Assembly: GCF_022829385.1 (NCBI RefSeq)
Contig: NZ_JAKSXX010000291.1
Span: 32,290-96,289, forward strand
DNA: 64,000 nt
Direction of reading: 5' to 3'
Source of the DNA: Methylobacterium sp. J-070
GTDB taxonomy: Bacteria; Pseudomonadota; Alphaproteobacteria; Rhizobiales; Beijerinckiaceae
A program made the position numbers and the translations under genes. Every line of letters starts with the position of its first letter. Position 1 is the stretch's first letter. The notes beneath the pieces are model-generated. The model was not told the origin of the DNA, ran no database searches, and saw only the letters and a program-made list of their open reading frames with translations. Shown in pieces: positions 62,278 to 64,000 of this stretch.

Positions 62278-63069
62278 TCACGCCGGCGTCTTGGACGGGT
62301 ATCGGCAGAGATCCGCGATGCGGCAGCGTGGGCATTCGGGCTTCCGCGCCTTGCAGGTGTAGCGGCCGTGCAGAATCAGCCAGTGATGGGCATGCAGGCG
62401 ATAGGGCTCCGGCACGATCGCCTCCAGCCCGGCCTGAACCCTGTCGGGGGTCGCGCCGACGACCAGCGGGATCCGATTTGACACCCGGAAGATATGGGTG
62501 TCGACGGCGATCCGCGGGACCCCGAAGGCGATGTTCAGCACGACGCTCGCGGTCTTGGCGCCGACGCCCGGAAGCACCTGCAGCGCCTCCAGGCTCGCCG
62601 GCACCGCGCCGCCGTGCTGCTCCACCAGGATGCGCGAGAGCGCGACCACGTTCTTCGCCTTGGTGTTGAACAGCCCGATCGTGCGGACGAAGTCGCGGAT
62701 CCGGTCCTCGCCCAGCGCCAGCATCTTGTCCGGGCTGTCGGCCACGGCGAAGAGCGGACGGGTGGCGAGGTTGACCCCCCGGTCGGTCGCCTGGGCCGAC
62801 AGCACCACCGCGACGAGCAGCGTGAACGGGTTGACGTAATGCAGCTCGCCCTTCGGTTCCGGCTCGTCCGCGTGGAAGCGCCGGAAGATCTCGGCGAGGG
62901 TCGCGGAATCGACGGGAGCGGGCGCGGTCTCCACCCGGGCGATGGTCGCGGGTCCGATCGGGCCGCCGAGCCGGGCCGAGGCCGCGCGGTTCGGACCGCT
63001 CTTCGACCGTCCCGCGCTGGAGCGGTCGGCGCGATCCGTCACGGGCGGCGGTGGCTTTCTGGCGGGCAT
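62278..63069 (-). CDS. nth: Endonuclease III
   Basis: DNA glycosylase/AP lyase that removes oxidised pyrimidines in base excision repair. 263 residues from ATG 63069, with a basic, disordered N-terminal 45 residues absent from E. coli Nth; a GTG at about 62934 would give a standard 218-residue form. The helix-hairpin-helix with catalytic Lys is LPGVGAKTASVVL, the catalytic Asp is in VDTHIFRVSNR, and the 4Fe-4S cluster is C-K-A-R-K-P-E-C-P-R-C then C (spacing 6-2-5). HVxNPFTLLVAVVLSAQATD fits the family start. The 5' end is only 11 bases from the divergent DUF2244 start. Confidence 0.96.
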   Translation of the reverse strand: MPARKPPPPVTDRADRSSAGRSKSGPNRAASARLGGPIGPATIARVETAPAPVDSATLAEIFRRFHADEPEPKGELHYVNPFTLLVAVVLSAQATDRGVNLATRPLFAVADSPDKMLALGEDRIRDFVRTIGLFNTKAKNVVALSRILVEQHGGAVPASLEALQVLPGVGAKTASVVLNIAFGVPRIAVDTHIFRVSNRIPLVVGATPDRVQAGLEAIVPEPYRLHAHHWLILHGRYTCKARKPECPRCRIADLCRYPSKTPA

Positions 63070-63080
63070 CGGCGCGTTAT

Positions 63081-63611
63081 ATGGATCGCATGGCGAGCGG
63101 CAATCCTTCCGTCCATCCCTACGGGCTCGACCCGGATACGATCGACCGGCCGGTCTTCTCGGCCACCATCCGACCGCACCAGTCCCTGAGCCGGCGCGGC
63201 TTCCGGGTGGTGATGGCGGGCTGCTGCGCGGTCTCGGTCACCGTCTCGGTCTGGGCGTGGCGGATGGGCTTCTGGCCGGTGGCCGGCTTCTTCGGCCTCG
63301 ACATGCTGGCGATCTACACGGCGCTGAAGGTCAGCTTCCGTCGGGGGCGCTCCTTCGAGGAGGTGATGATCTCGCAGATCGAGATCCTGCTCGCCCGGGT
63401 CAGCCATCGGGGCGAACGGCGCGAGTGGCGGTTTAACCCCCTCTGGACCAAGCTCGAGACCATCGAGGACGACGAGTATGGGCTTCAGCGCCTGACCCTG
63501 ATCTCGCGCCGGCAGCAGGCCCTGGTGGCCCGCGACGCCGGACCCGACGAGCGCGCCCGCGTCGCCCAGGGCCTCAGCGCGGCGCTGGCACAGGTGAAGA
63601 AGGGCTATTGA
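63081..63611 (+). CDS. DUF2244 domain-containing membrane protein
   Basis: 176 residues from ATG 63081 (ATG 63090 equally possible; no strong ribosome site). Two helices about 43-85 (VVMAGCCAVSVTVSVWAW and FFGLDMLAIYTALKVSF) are followed by a soluble C-terminal part with the DUF2244 signature WRFNPLWTKLETIEDDEYGL. Function unknown. Divergent from nth with almost no space between starts, so promoters must overlap coding sequence or one of the starts is further in. Confidence 0.9.
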   Translation: MDRMASGNPSVHPYGLDPDTIDRPVFSATIRPHQSLSRRGFRVVMAGCCAVSVTVSVWAWRMGFWPVAGFFGLDMLAIYTALKVSFRRGRSFEEVMISQIEILLARVSHRGERREWRFNPLWTKLETIEDDEYGLQRLTLISRRQQALVARDAGPDERARVAQGLSAALAQVKKGY

Positions 63612-64000
63612 AGAACCCACCGCGTCGCCGCGCCCGCGATGCCCCGCAACCGCGCGGATCGGGAAAAACGCCGGCCCCGCGGAGATGGGGTGTTGACGGC
63701 TGTGATTGGTGGATCTATATCCCGGCTCATCGGCGCCGGCCGCGAGAGTGGTCCGGGCGCTGGTCTATCTTCTGACAAGCGGCGGGACTGTCTGGCGAGG
63801 TTGCCGGGCGGTGTTCTGTTTGCCGCGTGATGGGCTCCGGCGACGGGGCGGCGCGTTGACAAGTTGGATGTGCGGAAGGGAGACGCGGGCGGCGTTTTTC
63901 CTTGCGGCGGGGGCTTATGGCCCTGGCGGGAGAGACTTGGTCCGATCTGCTGTACTTCTTTCTGAGCTCACCCACGGGTGTTTGGCCGTGTGCAGCGTGG
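63612..64000 (+). other. Gene-free region at window end with promoter-like elements
   Basis: About 390 bases with no credible protein gene. It holds a well-formed promoter (next feature), and a TTGACA at 63856-63861 in a GCGCGTTGACA context without a clear -10 box. The density of promoter-like elements and absence of an ORF suggest the leader of a long transcript, possibly an rRNA or tRNA operon, starting outside the window. Confidence 0.4.
63693..63721 (+). promoter_or_regulatory. Strong sigma-70-type promoter candidate
   Basis: TTGACG (63693-63698), spacer of exactly 17 bases, TATATC (63716-63721). This is the best -35/-10 pair I noticed in the window. It points out of the window to the right. 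Confidence 0.6.

Overview
The window is GC-rich alphaproteobacterial chromosome, most likely from Methylobacterium or a close relative (Hyphomicrobiales). The pointers are the alphaproteobacterial porin paralogs, a class I PHA synthase, a FadL-type protein, AddB, PsiE, DUF4337 and DUF2244 proteins, and the GC-rich palindromic intergenic repeats usual in this order. The assignment rests on recognised protein families, not on a database search. I saw no rRNA, tRNA, CRISPR array, insertion sequence or prophage gene.

Layout. 1-4.6 kb: 5' part of bioB (cut by the window edge), an unusual soluble chemoreceptor-like protein, an FAH-family hydrolase and a FadL-type outer membrane protein. 4.7-11.6 kb: phaC, three small exported proteins, an alanine/diaminopimelate-type aminotransferase, and prfB with an intact programmed +1 frameshift site. 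11.6-19.3 kb: a gamma-glutamyltransferase-like enzyme and a complete five-gene peptide ABC transporter on the minus strand, split at two junctions by palindromic repeats. 19.6-20.6 kb: a HupE/UreJ metal permease coupled to a ModE-type HTH gene that lacks a normal start codon. 21-27.9 kb: three paralogous porins in tandem.

28.2-33.3 kb: a tricarboxylate module with a 2-hydroxycarboxylate transporter, an MFS citrate/tricarballylate-type transporter, a GntR regulator with a strong operator candidate, and a TcuA-like dehydrogenase. 33.5-36.8 kb: addB, followed where addA normally sits by only a 27-codon ORF. 36.8-45.8 kb: VOC protein, glutaryl-CoA dehydrogenase, AEC transporter, a chemoreceptor, a Cys/Met-metabolism PLP enzyme, TspO, PsiE-like and DUF4337 proteins. 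45.9-50.3 kb: an RND pump and its adaptor. 50.4-53.1 kb: a PPP-family phosphatase and a D-tartrate dehydratase/RraA pair. 53.2-55 kb: scattered Flp/Tad pilus parts. 55-61.3 kb: an M48-type peptidase, a secreted protein, and a coupled IalB / exported protein / two-glycosyltransferase operon. 61.3-64 kb: purC, nth, a DUF2244 protein, and a promoter-bearing region running off the window.

How it fits together. Several blocks are catabolic or uptake modules for organic acids and peptides: tricarballylate/citrate, tartrate, gamma-glutamyl peptides, glutaryl-CoA. They sit among housekeeping genes (prfB, purC, nth, bioB). The strongest unusual signals are the probable loss of addA behind addB, the CTG-like start of the ModE-type gene, the porin array with near-identical 5' ends, and the tricarboxylate module with its operator. 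I found no clearly new multi-gene system.
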